NCBI RefSeq assembly: GCF_002812085.1
Contig: NZ_NPDM01000002.1
Location: 682,001 to 746,000 of the forward strand
DNA length: 64,000 nucleotides
Reading direction: 5' to 3'
From: Leptospira levettii
GTDB lineage: Bacteria > Spirochaetota > Leptospiria > Leptospirales > Leptospiraceae
Shown: piece by piece, positions 10,411-20,375 of the stretch
Layout of the letters: the number at the start of each line of letters is the position of its first letter
Numbering within the stretch: the first letter of the stretch is position 1
Translations under genes and position numbers: made by a program
The notes under the pieces: model-generated
What the model was told of the DNA's origin: nothing
The model's input: the letters and a program-made list of their open reading frames with translations, nothing else
The model's database searches: none

Positions 10411-13400
10411 CTAGTCCTTATTTTCCGAAATCCTAACGATTTCGTTAGGCCATTCGGCATGTGTTTCAGGTGAATACATGGCTTCCACACGTGTTGGTGG
10501 TAGGATAAAATTCCCCACGTGGTTTAATCGGTAACTGTGTTCGATCACATGTTTTCCCTTCGGCAGGTATTCAAAATAAGCTCGGTAGAGGGATAAGGTT
10601 TTTTCCTCAAAACTCAAGTAATAGGAAGTATCCCCTGGTTTGTCCTGGTTTATCTGTGATTCCCTACCGAACCCACGCCCAAGAGGTAGGGATCCAGGTG
10701 GAATTGGATCTTCCACTACCACCCAAGTTTTGTCAGAGTCTGCCTCAATTTCTAACTTGATTTTGATCGTATCTCCCTTTGATAATACCCCTGGTTTTGC
10801 CACTTGCACAGGTTCAAAAGAACGTTTCAGGCGGTAACCACTGGAGATTGGAGTTTGTAAAGGAAGGACAGATTGAACGGACCATTCCAACCATGGTTTT
10901 CCTTTTCCATCATAACTCACGGTGAAGGTTTCTGGATTCATTCCCAGAGTTTGTGTGACGGTTTGTTTGCCATTGGGTTCCAAACTTAAGGATTCTTTTT
11001 CTGTTTGGATTTTGACTTTTCCACCACTCACCTTTTCGCCTTCCAGAAGTTTACTCACACGATCAAAAACTAAAACCGAATAAGCATTCCCAAGTGTGCT
11101 ATCATACCTTCCTTGTTTTTGCATTTTGACAAATGCTTTGACGATTCGTGGCATATCTTTTTTGTATGCGGGTTCCGAAATGGACCATAACAAAAATTTT
11201 GCCATCGTATAATCTTTACTTCCAAGAATCCACCATGGATTGGTAAAACCAGAATCAGCAATGATTAACTCGGATCCTTGTAGGTTTAGTTTTGATCGCA
11301 AAACACTGTACAGACGATTTTTGACTTTTGGATCGGCTCCATTCACACGATTGTAAATTTCAGATAAATCAATGAGTGATGCAGTCGGTAAAAATTCCAG
11401 GTTATCAAAAATGGGACGCACTTGTTCCCACTCATACGTTTGGTAACGAGTTAATGCCTCCCATACGATGATTTTTCTGACAACAAGATCGGCACCAAAT
11501 CGATACCTTTCACCATAAACCCTTCCGTCCAAAAATCCTTGTAAACCATTCATAATCTTTGATAAAACTTCATCAGGAATGGTTTTATTTGTCAGTTTAG
11601 CAGATGTTAAAACATACGCAGAAAGTAACTCACTTCCATAATCCATTCGAGCAAAATACTTCACAAGACCATCTGAATCTAAAAATGAATTTAGATCGGC
11701 TAGAACATCATTCCATAATCCATCCGATCGTAATCCTATCGCTTTTGAAACTCGTTGTTCCATACAAGAATAAGGATAGGTTTGGAAATACTTTTGGATT
11801 CCAGATGTACTGGTTAAAATAGTAGGTGAAGCTTTCCAAACCATCTTGCCAGTATTTGGTTTAGAGCCTGGAGGAGTTTGTGCTGATTCCTTAAATGGTG
11901 CTTCATATAATAGAAGCCCTGCTTGGTACACTCTTTCCGTAAAAGCTGGAATCACATTTTGTTCCACTGACAAAGAATCCATCACAGTTCCGTTAGGTGA
12001 AGAAACTTCTAATGAAAATTTACGTTTCACAATCTCTTCTGGAACGGTAAGATCCCAAGTGATCACTTTTGATTCCCCAGGAGATAACATTGCCGATTTG
12101 GTTTCTAATTCTGTTTTGTTTTCCGATCCATTTTTTGTGTCTACGACACTGAGTCGAAGCCGAAGTTGTTCTTTGGTATCACTTGCGTTTCGCAAAGTCA
12201 CTTCGTGGTGCAAACTATCCCCCATGCGAACAACTGGTAGGATTCCAGAAAAAGTTTGGATTTTTTGGGAGGTTTGGATTTTTGCCATCCCTGTTCCAAA
12301 TTCTTTTGGACCGGAACTGGCAACGGCAACGATACGAAAACTGGTGAGTGAGTCGTTTAATGGAAAACTAAATTTATACTTTCCATCTTTTCCTACAATC
12401 ACCTTTCCTTTCCAATACAATAAGGTTTCAAAAAGAGAACGAGTGGATTGTTTTCCCCCACCACCTCCTTCAGGTTTTGCTTTGAGCCCAAAATGACGTT
12501 TCCCAATGATTTGTGATTGAGCTGTCGACGTTACCACTTGTAGAGGTCTTGTCCCCATCATCGCATCTAATAAATTCCAAGTTGGATTGGGAGAAAGTTC
12601 TAATAAGGCTTCATCCACAACTGCCAATGTAACTTCCGTTGACTCGGATGGGATTTTACCATCTGATGATTTAATTTCCAATTCCACTTCTGCAGTTTCT
12701 CTAACCTGGTATTGTTTTTTATTGGGAGTGACCGAAACGGACAAACTGTACGGTTTGTATCCAACTTTCAACATAGAAAGCCCCAAACGGTAACTTGGTT
12801 TGGCTAAGTCAACAAGGCCTGTTGGTTTTGGATCCCCCATTCGCCCACGCACAAGAAAAACAGAAACATAAACATTGGGAGCATATTCTTTTTTGATTGG
12901 AATGTTGATAAAGGGATCTTTTCCACTCACTGGTGTAACAAAATAATCGATCACACCTTCTCTCTCTAAACTGACTAGAGCAGTTCCCTCCCTAAAAGGA
13001 GATCTAACCTGAACCTTGATGGTTTCACCAATTTCAACGGAGCGTTTTTCAGGTAAGATGTCCATTCGGTTATGATCACTGACATCAAACCAAATTTCTT
13101 CCTTAGAACTCACCCATACATTATAAGTGGAGTTAGTTTGATTTCCATTTTTATCTTTTGTTTCCGCAACAAAAACGATGTCACCTGTAGCTGGTGCTTT
13201 TGCTTCACAAATTAGAATCCCTTTGTTATCCGTTTTTCCTTCGCAAAACTCTCCTAACTGATTGACTTCTTCATAGTGTTCGTAAGCATAAAAACCTCCA
13301 ACGAGTCGTTTCCGATTGGAATAAAATTCTTTTTTGTAAGCATTTACCTTAATTTTCTGAGATGGAACGGGTTTGTCTTTAGCATCCAATACAACTAACT

Positions 13401-16014
13401 GTAGTTTTACTTTGTCTTCTGTGAAATACCATCCGTCAGGTAAAATTCCTAAATGAACTTCTGATGGTGAAACAGGAAAACTCCTGGAAATCGTATGAAT
13501 TTCTCCAGTTGGGTCTGCATATTCCATTTCCACTTGGAAGTTGCCATACCCTGGAAGGGATTTTAAATTTTCAAATTTGTATTCTAAAAATCCTTTTGAA
13601 TCCGTTTTTGCATTTGTGGAAAGGACCTTTGGTTTTGTTTCCTCAACTTCCTCTTCCTCATACCCACTCACCTTCCACTTTCCTTCTTTGATGGTTTCTG
13701 GCGAAAATGTAAATTCTGAATATTCTTCTTTTGGACTATAATAACCTGGCACCACTTGTGAACGAATTTTCACAGGAGTAAGTGATGCACCACCACCTGA
13801 CAGGTATTCCAATCCAAAAAGTACCTTTGTTTCTTTGGGAGAAACAAGGCTTTGTGATTCGGAAGATAGTTGTATATTCCCCTTTAGGACTGGCAGACGG
13901 AATTCTTCCACACGAAATTGTGTGATGGTTCGACCATAACTTGTATCTTCTTGGTTATATGGATAGGTTACTAGATAAACACCATGTTTTGCATTTTTTG
14001 GAATTTTAAACTCGGACTCGGCGTGGCCTGGGAATGACCAAACCAATGGTGTCGTATAACTTTCACCAGAACCTTCATGTTTGATGACAACAGTATTCGG
14101 ATAGTCTTTTGGTTCTGCAGGTATTAAACCCTTATTTCCAAAACTACGTCTAACGTGTTTTAGGTGAACAGTTTCCCCTTTTTTGAAAAGTGTCCGATCA
14201 AGAACAATGGATTCTAAATAATTTGCGTATCCTGCACTAGTTTGTGGAAGTTGGTAACGCCAACTCTCAATTCCCTTTTCCCATGTACTGGAAGTAAAAC
14301 TGATATCATCATTTTTTTGAGCAAAAACGGTAAGACCAGAACCCAGCTCATGATAACCACAATACGGTACTTCCTGGAAATTGATATTTCCAAAGAGCAT
14401 GGTTCCATCCTTTCCAGTGATCCCAGCTCCTCGAATATTACCGTTACAATCTAAAACTTTAATTTGTACGCCAGCTTCAGGAAGACCCGTATCCAAACTT
14501 GTCACCCAAACTAAACTAGTATCCTTTCCCCATTTAAAATGTGGAGATAAATTGGTAACAAGTGCCGCACTCGATACATACATTTTTTTACCTTCTCCTT
14601 GTGCAAAGAGATGGTTTGCAAGTACTTCACTCGTTAATTCAACAACATAAAATCCAGGTGAATCAAAAGGAATTCCGACAACTTCCATTGGTTTTTTGCC
14701 ATTCGGTTTAGGTAACTGGAAAGAATTTATTTTTGTATTGGAGATAGGTGATTGGAAAACAGATTGGTTCCTTTCCACTTTGGATAGAGTTTGAAACCAC
14801 TTTTGGATTTCTACAATGTCCATCGTTTTTTGACTTTTTGCACCCATTCCCAGGGAAGTCGATTTGATAGGCAGACTTGCTTCTAAGTTACGTAAGGTGA
14901 CAGGAAGTGCAGGATTTGCTTTTGCTTCCAAAATTCCAAACTTTGCACTAAATTTTGCAAGGGGAGGAAATTCATCCGTTTTAAATTTTAATGGGAAGGC
15001 CGCGCTATTCGCCAAACTCCTGTTTGCATCATCTACTATGTCGGGAATCTTAATCTGGAACTCAGCATTTTCTGGGAAAGGACCTGGAAAACTTACCCAA
15101 TCCGAATATTCGTTCCCTTTACTTGTTACTTTTTGCTTTGGATACTCTTTTCCATCCTTATCCACCAACTTAATTTTTTCAATTAACTCTTGTGAGACGG
15201 GTGAGTTAAAAGATAAACTTACTGGAAGTATGGGAATACAATTTGCATCGGCGGTTGTCCTCTCACAACTAAACCGTGCAGAAAATACAGGTCTTACCGT
15301 GAAAGTGAGAACTTCATCTTCTGGGATGGCACCACCCCATACAGACTTAATTCCTTTTCCAAGCACAAGTTGGATTTGTTTTTCTGGCAAAAACGTTTGT
15401 TTGGATTTTAAAACAATGGTTTCTTCTTTGTCCTTTTTCCCCATTGTTTGCAAAAATGTTTTTCGTTCAGAACCAGTGATGATTACAACTGGAATACGAT
15501 TTCCCAATTCTTCGGAACGAAAGTACGCAAATTTTTGAAAACTACCAAGGTCAGGTATTCCATCTAAGTTTAATATAAATACTTGGTCTTCCGCAATCGT
15601 ACTTTCTTGGTAAGGGGTAACATGCTTTACAGATGGTCCACCTGTGTGGAATCCAAACGATCTTTCCCCTTGTATCTTTTCACCACTAAATGACTTAATT
15701 CCCTCTTTTAAAACAAAGGAACACTCCACTCCGCCTGGTAATTCTTTTTCAAATTCATACACCCAAGTGGTGGAATCAATGAACCGACTGGTTCCAGGAA
15801 AAGGACACTTCACTTGGAAAATTTCAGTTTCTGGGCGGACATCACCCAGCGCCACCATGGGTTTTGTGAAACGAGCGGTTACTTGTTTGGGTTCTTTGAC
15901 AAAACCATTGGGGGTAAAAAATTCAATGGAAGGTGGTGAAACTTGGGAAAAATCGGAACGCACCAAAATAAGAGAGAGAATGACGGACAAAAAAATGCGG
16001 AATCGAAAGAACAT
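10411..16014 (-). CDS. Bacterial alpha-2-macroglobulin family protein with thioester
   Basis: This very large exported protein (1867 residues) should act as a protease trap. The signal peptide is residues 1-23 (MFFRFRIFLSVILSLILVRS...), with no lipobox Cys, so it is periplasmic or secreted rather than lipid-anchored. A series of MG (beta-sandwich) domains follows, then the A2M domain. The thioester motif CMEQ has its Cys at residue 1417, inside PYSCMEQRVSKAIGL, followed by the helical thioester domain and a receptor-binding-like C-terminal domain. In E. coli the thioester-bearing YfhM is a lipoprotein encoded beside pbpC; here there is no pbpC and the partners are a sulfatase-fold enzyme and carB. 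The bait region cannot be pinned down. Confidence 0.9.
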   Translation of the reverse strand: MFFRFRIFLSVILSLILVRSDFSQVSPPSIEFFTPNGFVKEPKQVTARFTKPMVALGDVRPETEIFQVKCPFPGTSRFIDSTTWVYEFEKELPGGVECSFVLKEGIKSFSGEKIQGERSFGFHTGGPSVKHVTPYQESTIAEDQVFILNLDGIPDLGSFQKFAYFRSEELGNRIPVVIITGSERKTFLQTMGKKDKEETIVLKSKQTFLPEKQIQLVLGKGIKSVWGGAIPEDEVLTFTVRPVFSARFSCERTTADANCIPILPVSLSFNSPVSQELIEKIKLVDKDGKEYPKQKVTSKGNEYSDWVSFPGPFPENAEFQIKIPDIVDDANRSLANSAAFPLKFKTDEFPPLAKFSAKFGILEAKANPALPVTLRNLEASLPIKSTSLGMGAKSQKTMDIVEIQKWFQTLSKVERNQSVFQSPISNTKINSFQLPKPNGKKPMEVVGIPFDSPGFYVVELTSEVLANHLFAQGEGKKMYVSSAALVTNLSPHFKWGKDTSLVWVTSLDTGLPEAGVQIKVLDCNGNIRGAGITGKDGTMLFGNINFQEVPYCGYHELGSGLTVFAQKNDDISFTSSTWEKGIESWRYQLPQTSAGYANYLESIVLDRTLFKKGETVHLKHVRRSFGNKGLIPAEPKDYPNTVVIKHEGSGESYTTPLVWSFPGHAESEFKIPKNAKHGVYLVTYPYNQEDTSYGRTITQFRVEEFRLPVLKGNIQLSSESQSLVSPKETKVLFGLEYLSGGGASLTPVKIRSQVVPGYYSPKEEYSEFTFSPETIKEGKWKVSGYEEEEVEETKPKVLSTNAKTDSKGFLEYKFENLKSLPGYGNFQVEMEYADPTGEIHTISRSFPVSPSEVHLGILPDGWYFTEDKVKLQLVVLDAKDKPVPSQKIKVNAYKKEFYSNRKRLVGGFYAYEHYEEVNQLGEFCEGKTDNKGILICEAKAPATGDIVFVAETKDKNGNQTNSTYNVWVSSKEEIWFDVSDHNRMDILPEKRSVEIGETIKVQVRSPFREGTALVSLEREGVIDYFVTPVSGKDPFINIPIKKEYAPNVYVSVFLVRGRMGDPKPTGLVDLAKPSYRLGLSMLKVGYKPYSLSVSVTPNKKQYQVRETAEVELEIKSSDGKIPSESTEVTLAVVDEALLELSPNPTWNLLDAMMGTRPLQVVTSTAQSQIIGKRHFGLKAKPEGGGGGKQSTRSLFETLLYWKGKVIVGKDGKYKFSFPLNDSLTSFRIVAVASSGPKEFGTGMAKIQTSQKIQTFSGILPVVRMGDSLHHEVTLRNASDTKEQLRLRLSVVDTKNGSENKTELETKSAMLSPGESKVITWDLTVPEEIVKRKFSLEVSSPNGTVMDSLSVEQNVIPAFTERVYQAGLLLYEAPFKESAQTPPGSKPNTGKMVWKASPTILTSTSGIQKYFQTYPYSCMEQRVSKAIGLRSDGLWNDVLADLNSFLDSDGLVKYFARMDYGSELLSAYVLTSAKLTNKTIPDEVLSKIMNGLQGFLDGRVYGERYRFGADLVVRKIIVWEALTRYQTYEWEQVRPIFDNLEFLPTASLIDLSEIYNRVNGADPKVKNRLYSVLRSKLNLQGSELIIADSGFTNPWWILGSKDYTMAKFLLWSISEPAYKKDMPRIVKAFVKMQKQGRYDSTLGNAYSVLVFDRVSKLLEGEKVSGGKVKIQTEKESLSLEPNGKQTVTQTLGMNPETFTVSYDGKGKPWLEWSVQSVLPLQTPISSGYRLKRSFEPVQVAKPGVLSKGDTIKIKLEIEADSDKTWVVVEDPIPPGSLPLGRGFGRESQINQDKPGDTSYYLSFEEKTLSLYRAYFEYLPKGKHVIEHSYRLNHVGNFILPPTRVEAMYSPETHAEWPNEIVRISENKD

Positions 16015-16270
16015 GGAAAGAAATTAGAAACGGGAACTGGATTGGAAAGAAAAAAAAGAAAATCAGGGATATTGGCCCCTCCCTGCGGGTCTCATAAGGA
16101 GAAACATCTATGAACGAAATTTAGACCTCGTTTTCTGAAAAAAGGTTTTCACTTTTTAGATCCTTTCCATCCCTGAATGCCCTTTTAGGCCCAAACAAAA
16201 CGTTATCATTTCGGTTCCTTCGTTTAGTCAGAGTTTCTACTACAATCATAATGATACACTCACAATCATT

Positions 16271-16747
16271 TCAAAAACCAGATGCCTTAATGGCATTGTT
16301 TGAACATGGATTATTGTTTGGATCACAACTATACATCTTAAAGGTAAATGTTTGATTGGAGTTTGGTCTTTGCGTACTTGTGCCAAAATTTGTATTATTG
16401 GGAGGTGAAAATCCAAGGGAGTTACAATTTGATAGAGAAAGATTCCACTTTTCTAAATCCGTATTGAATATCCCTCCAGAACCTCCTTGCGGCGTATTAT
16501 AATAGTTAGATGGACTCACAACAATTCCAACCAAAGTGAAACTGTCATAACATTCTCCTGTAAAGGATAGGTTTACAAGGTCGGCTCTTTTGATATGGAC
16601 TAAAGATCCATTATTGTATTTATCGGATACAGCTCCATTGGATGCATTATTCAATAACAATGCTGTCATTCCATCTGTATTTTTAACTTTCGATTGAACA
16701 CAATACATCTGTAATACGATAATTGATATGATATAAAATTTTTTCAT
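16271..16747 (-). CDS. Putative lipoprotein
   Basis: This 158-residue protein has a short signal peptide (MKKFYIISIIVLQMYC) ending in a probable lipobox Cys (residue 16). After it comes a polar linker and then DGMTALLLNNASNG, the linker-plus-leucine pattern also seen in other lipoproteins of this window. The rest is beta-like with several Cys and Asn-rich turns, and I do not recognise the family. It starts ten bases after the porin stop codon and is probably co-expressed with it. A longer reading from 16846 overlaps the porin gene and has no signal peptide at its start, so it was not chosen. Confidence 0.7.
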   Translation of the reverse strand: MKKFYIISIIVLQMYCVQSKVKNTDGMTALLLNNASNGAVSDKYNNGSLVHIKRADLVNLSFTGECYDSFTLVGIVVSPSNYYNTPQGGSGGIFNTDLEKWNLSLSNCNSLGFSPPNNTNFGTSTQRPNSNQTFTFKMYSCDPNNNPCSNNAIKASGF

Positions 16748-16757
16748 GTTAATTCCT

Positions 16758-18434
16758 CTAATTTGATCGATAACCATACGATTCTGGAGATGTTGTGCCT
16801 GTCCAAAAATTTGCTTGTACTTGGAGGTATATCCTTCTGTCATCAATGAGCATTGGGCTTCCCGTATTCACATCTCTATCAAGTTTGTTTGCAAGGATTT
16901 CATAATAAAGTTGTACTTTATAATGATGTTTATCACCAAATAGATTTAATCCAATCCAATAGATACGTAAGGTTTCATTTGGATCATGACGATTACCATT
17001 TCGATTAAAATCTCCCATCAATTGGTCATATTTAAAGATTGGCATTAGATAAAATTTGTTAGTAATTGGGATATTGTATCCAAATGTTGTATGCCAACCG
17101 ATAAGACCGTTCGAAGCAGGCCCACTCATTTTTGTATAAGCAGTATTGAAATAAAACCCACTCCAGGTAAAGGTAGCATCATATGTATGGGCAATTAGCC
17201 CCATCTTCGTACGTCCTGGAGTTGTGCCACCATTTTGTGTATTGTATCCAAGTGTTGAACTTCCTCCATCAGCGGAAGGGTACCCATTCACTCCTTGGGG
17301 AGTAACAAATGCGATTCCATTTGTTGTTCCAGCATTATATTCCATTGCAGATACAGCAGGTGTGACAAGGTTTTGAGTTTGTTGGAAAGCCGATCCTAAA
17401 GATAATTTCATATCCCTTTGGAAAATTTCCTCTCCCTCTTGCCAATTCACTTCACGGCCATCGGATTCTCGTTTTAAACTTCCCAAGACATTCCAAACTG
17501 CCCTACCATAATATGTTGGAGAAATATTAACAAAACCGTAACGATTGGATGTGGTAAGGTCTTGCCTTCTTCCAGTTCCATAATCACCACCCCCACCTTT
17601 TCCATTTCCCACCATAAACGATAGATGTAGGTAACGTTCGTACTTCGGATGAATTTCCTTCAATGGTGTTGCTTGTAACATGATACCATTGTCGAATTGT
17701 GGAAGAGCCGCTGTCACCATACTCCTCTCCAAAGAAACAAGATTGGCACTTGAACCAATGTATTCTCTGTTAAATGGCACATTGATTTGGCCTAATGTGA
17801 TTCGACCACCAGCATATGGAAGTTTTGTATAAATCACTGCTTCTTGGATATAACCTCTGTTGTCTTTTAATCGTTCGTTGGTTACAACATTAACACTTCC
17901 TGGCCTTCCACTCGCATCCGTATAATTTACGGTTTGTGTTGTTTGAGAGAGATCAACACGATTCAACATATTCTCTAGTCGAAGTTGGATACTTGCTCCC
18001 CACCAATCGTTCTCATACATTGCACCTAAGCGTAACCTGCGAAATGCATAATCAATGGCATTAAAATCTCTATGTCCGTTGGAAAGTGGAGATTGTGCGG
18101 TTCCACTGGCACCTCGAAACTGAACCCTTCCTGTAATCGTAAGTTTTTCTTTACTGACATCATCAGGTCGATGTGCAAAGGCATCTGGTAATGTTGTTAC
18201 ATTGTGATTGGTTTTGTTTGTACGATCATCAGGAACACTTGGGAATTTATCTATCTTAACCCGATTATTCCCTGGTTTCGTAAAAATTTGTCCTGTATCC
18301 TTGTCCTCATATAACTCAGTTGCACTTTGAGATAAAACTGGTTGGAAAAGAGAAATACTACTGAATAAAAAAAATAAGATGATGTTCCTTTGTGGGATAC
18401 GTACCCCATAAGGATTTTTAAAGAGATGAAACAT
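16758..18434 (-). CDS. Outer-membrane porin, phosphate-selective porin O/P-like
   Basis: This 558-residue beta-barrel protein has an N-terminal signal peptide (residues ~16-36, ending LSQSA). A short polar stretch leads into the barrel: LTITGRVQFRG, then AFRRLRLGAMYEN and WWGASIQLRLEN, alternating strands typical of OprP/OprO-like porins. The protein ends in aromatic-rich strands. It is followed ten bases later by a lipoprotein gene and preceded by an unknown small exported protein. The solute is not known. It lies next to the kdp locus, but no shared regulatory repeat was seen in front of it, so a potassium role is not claimed. Confidence 0.8.
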   Translation of the reverse strand: MFHLFKNPYGVRIPQRNIILFFLFSSISLFQPVLSQSATELYEDKDTGQIFTKPGNNRVKIDKFPSVPDDRTNKTNHNVTTLPDAFAHRPDDVSKEKLTITGRVQFRGASGTAQSPLSNGHRDFNAIDYAFRRLRLGAMYENDWWGASIQLRLENMLNRVDLSQTTQTVNYTDASGRPGSVNVVTNERLKDNRGYIQEAVIYTKLPYAGGRITLGQINVPFNREYIGSSANLVSLERSMVTAALPQFDNGIMLQATPLKEIHPKYERYLHLSFMVGNGKGGGGDYGTGRRQDLTTSNRYGFVNISPTYYGRAVWNVLGSLKRESDGREVNWQEGEEIFQRDMKLSLGSAFQQTQNLVTPAVSAMEYNAGTTNGIAFVTPQGVNGYPSADGGSSTLGYNTQNGGTTPGRTKMGLIAHTYDATFTWSGFYFNTAYTKMSGPASNGLIGWHTTFGYNIPITNKFYLMPIFKYDQLMGDFNRNGNRHDPNETLRIYWIGLNLFGDKHHYKVQLYYEILANKLDRDVNTGSPMLIDDRRIYLQVQANFWTGTTSPESYGYRSN

Positions 18435-18513
18435 TTAATTCTCCAAAATAAATAGAATCTAATATTGGTTAGCCCAATGAATTGGGTTACCGTTTTGGTT
18501 TTAAAGATTGAAT

Positions 18514-18918
18514 TTAAATTAGAGAAGGAGGTGGGATGTTGTATTCGTGATAATAACTTAATTTGTGAAAATAGTATTGATTTTCGAAATGATTCCTTTG
18601 GCATTCGATGTTTGGTTCGATTTCCTTAGGACAATTCAAAAAACAGAGGTTTGATTCTACAAAAGTTTGACCTTCTTCTTCTTGGTCGTTTGTATCAGAT
18701 TCATTGATTAAAAACGTTTCTTCAGGATTAGCAGGAAACTGCTTCGTTGCATGGAATACCATTCCAAGGGAAGGTTCCTCTAAATCTTGCTTATATAGAT
18801 TTTCTTTCTCGAAAAGAAGGTTACCCGCAAATCCTGCTAATAAAAAAACAAATAGTAGGTTTCGATAGACGGAACTAACTCGGGAACTCTTTATCTTCAT
18901 TTTTGAAACAAAATGCAT
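18514..18918 (-). CDS. Hypothetical small exported or membrane-anchored protein
   Basis: This 134-residue protein is of no recognised family. It has a basic N-terminus and one hydrophobic segment (LLFVFLLAGFAGNLLF, residues ~21-36) that could be a signal peptide or anchor. A Glu/Asp-rich middle and a Cys-containing tail follow (LCFLNCPKEIEPNIEC), then an aromatic and His-rich end (YYFHKLSYYHEYN). The spaced Cys and His residues could bind metal, but that is speculation. The start may instead be the ATG seven codons in; neither has a clear ribosome site. It is 79 bases upstream of the porin gene on the same strand. Confidence 0.5.
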   Translation of the reverse strand: MHFVSKMKIKSSRVSSVYRNLLFVFLLAGFAGNLLFEKENLYKQDLEEPSLGMVFHATKQFPANPEETFLINESDTNDQEEEGQTFVESNLCFLNCPKEIEPNIECQRNHFENQYYFHKLSYYHEYNIPPPSLI

Positions 18919-19043
18919 AGGTAAATAACAATCTGCTATTAATTTAACAGTATGCAGGACTATTGTTACAAATAGATTACATTCAGTTTACAATTGTCTC
19001 TTATTTGCAATGGAATTGAGATGGAACAAAACCAGAAGGAAAC

Positions 19044-20306
19044 TCAAAATTTCAAAGAAAATGCTACAATGACTAAATCTTCTTTTTTTGAGGTCAGCCC
19101 ATCTCGGTAGGCAAATATAGAATCGGCGGAACGTCGGTAAACATATTCCAATCGTAATAAACCGGGATCAAAACTTAAAATATCAAAAGTAGTTGTGTAA
19201 CCATTGGCCATAAATCCATTCCTTGTTCCAGTGGTAGCTAACACTTGCAAAGGATCATAAAAACGTTCCAGTCGAAAACTCAAACGGTATTCTGGGGTTA
19301 ATAAAAAACTAGCCCAAATCGTACCATGGTACCATTGCCGATACGCATTGGAAAGAGTCTCACGATATTCTCCTAAACTTGGATCATATAATGCCAACCA
19401 TGGCGCATATTCAAAACTTTGTTTTGCTTTCTGTGCACCTATATCAAATTGACCAACTAGTTTGAATCGATCAGTAACATTCCACTCCAAAATTGTATTA
19501 TTGTAGTAACGCATCTGTTTTCTTTCGAAGTTAGGCGCTTCATTCCCAACAAATTGATTGAGTGTAAGAGTAAAATATTGATTGAATATATATTTTATCT
19601 GGCTTCCAAACGATTTGTCTTTATTATTATCCGTTATGTTTTGCCAACCGTTTAAGATTTGAATCTGTCCACTCAACTTGTCAGTAAATTGGTGAGACAA
19701 ACGAACCCCGGAAGAATAGTAAGGTACATAATCTAAGGCAAACGCTCGTGTGTAGTTTACATTATTATGTGAAATCCAAGACTCATACCCAATATTACCA
19801 AAAAAAATTCCCATATCGATCCAAGTATCTTTCCCAAGTTTGAAACCAGTATAGGCTTCTTGGATATTCTTAACAGAAGCCTGATTTGAGTATTTTTCAG
19901 TCGTCACTTCAGCCGCATAATTCGCGTTCACTGAGGTTCCCCACTGAAATGCCAATCGACCACGATAATTTTTTTCTTCAACTTTCGCATCTAAATATGC
20001 TAAATTGATATTAAATTCACCATTCCGAACAGCTTGTGTCGTGTAGTTTCTTTCGGTAACTTTGGGAAGATTTCGGTTGTATGCATAATACGAATCAATA
20101 AATCCACCAAACTGAAAGGAACTAGGAAGGGTTATTGTTTTTTGTTTCAAAGCAGACTTGGTATCATCCTCTGTTTCTTTGTTTCCTTCTGATTGGATCG
20201 GAGAAAACAAGAGGCAAAAACCAAAAAGTATCAAAACAAATTTTACAATTGATTTCACTTGTAAAATATTTGAAAGGTAAAAATGAATTGTGACTTGATT
20301 CAACAT
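19044..20306 (-). CDS. Outer-membrane porin (BBP2/OmpL-like) of the potassium locus
   Basis: This beta-barrel protein has up to 420 residues. The hydrophobic export signal is at residues ~18-38 (KFVLILFGFCLLFSPIQS), then a short linker and barrel strands starting at FQFGGFIDSYYAYN, a pattern of the putative beta-barrel porin-2 family. It ends with the barrel signature VAFSLKF. Porins of this type are found within kdp loci of other bacteria, and here it follows kdpE directly. The ATG at 20306 has no ribosome site and would leave a long N-region; a GTG at 20258 gives a normal signal peptide. KdpE-like repeats lie 70-86 bases upstream, as they do for kdpA. A role as potassium entry pore is inferred. 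Confidence 0.78.
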   Translation of the reverse strand: MLNQVTIHFYLSNILQVKSIVKFVLILFGFCLLFSPIQSEGNKETEDDTKSALKQKTITLPSSFQFGGFIDSYYAYNRNLPKVTERNYTTQAVRNGEFNINLAYLDAKVEEKNYRGRLAFQWGTSVNANYAAEVTTEKYSNQASVKNIQEAYTGFKLGKDTWIDMGIFFGNIGYESWISHNNVNYTRAFALDYVPYYSSGVRLSHQFTDKLSGQIQILNGWQNITDNNKDKSFGSQIKYIFNQYFTLTLNQFVGNEAPNFERKQMRYYNNTILEWNVTDRFKLVGQFDIGAQKAKQSFEYAPWLALYDPSLGEYRETLSNAYRQWYHGTIWASFLLTPEYRLSFRLERFYDPLQVLATTGTRNGFMANGYTTTFDILSFDPGLLRLEYVYRRSADSIFAYRDGLTSKKEDLVIVAFSLKF

Positions 20307-20375
20307 GATACTAATACGGTATCAGAAAAAGATCCATGCCACAAGCGTTGAGAGATTATGAAAAACGATTTCGAG

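Noticed and set aside
11846..12496. Long antisense open frame (216 codons) inside the macroglobulin gene
   Set aside because: It is opposite a securely identified gene, has no ribosome site, no recognisable domain, and biased composition expected from antisense frames.
14864..15538. Second long antisense open frame (224 codons) in the macroglobulin gene
   Set aside because: Same reasons; the sense-strand protein is continuous and well supported.
16015..16270. Possible short gene upstream of the macroglobulin
   Set aside because: The only ATG with an AGGAG-like site (near 16110) opens a five-codon frame; no coding signal seen. It probably holds the promoter.
18455..18490. Inverted repeat CCCAAT ... 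ATTGGG between the porin and the small exported gene
   Set aside because: Only a six-base perfect core with poor extension and no T-run on either strand, so neither terminator nor operator is convincing.
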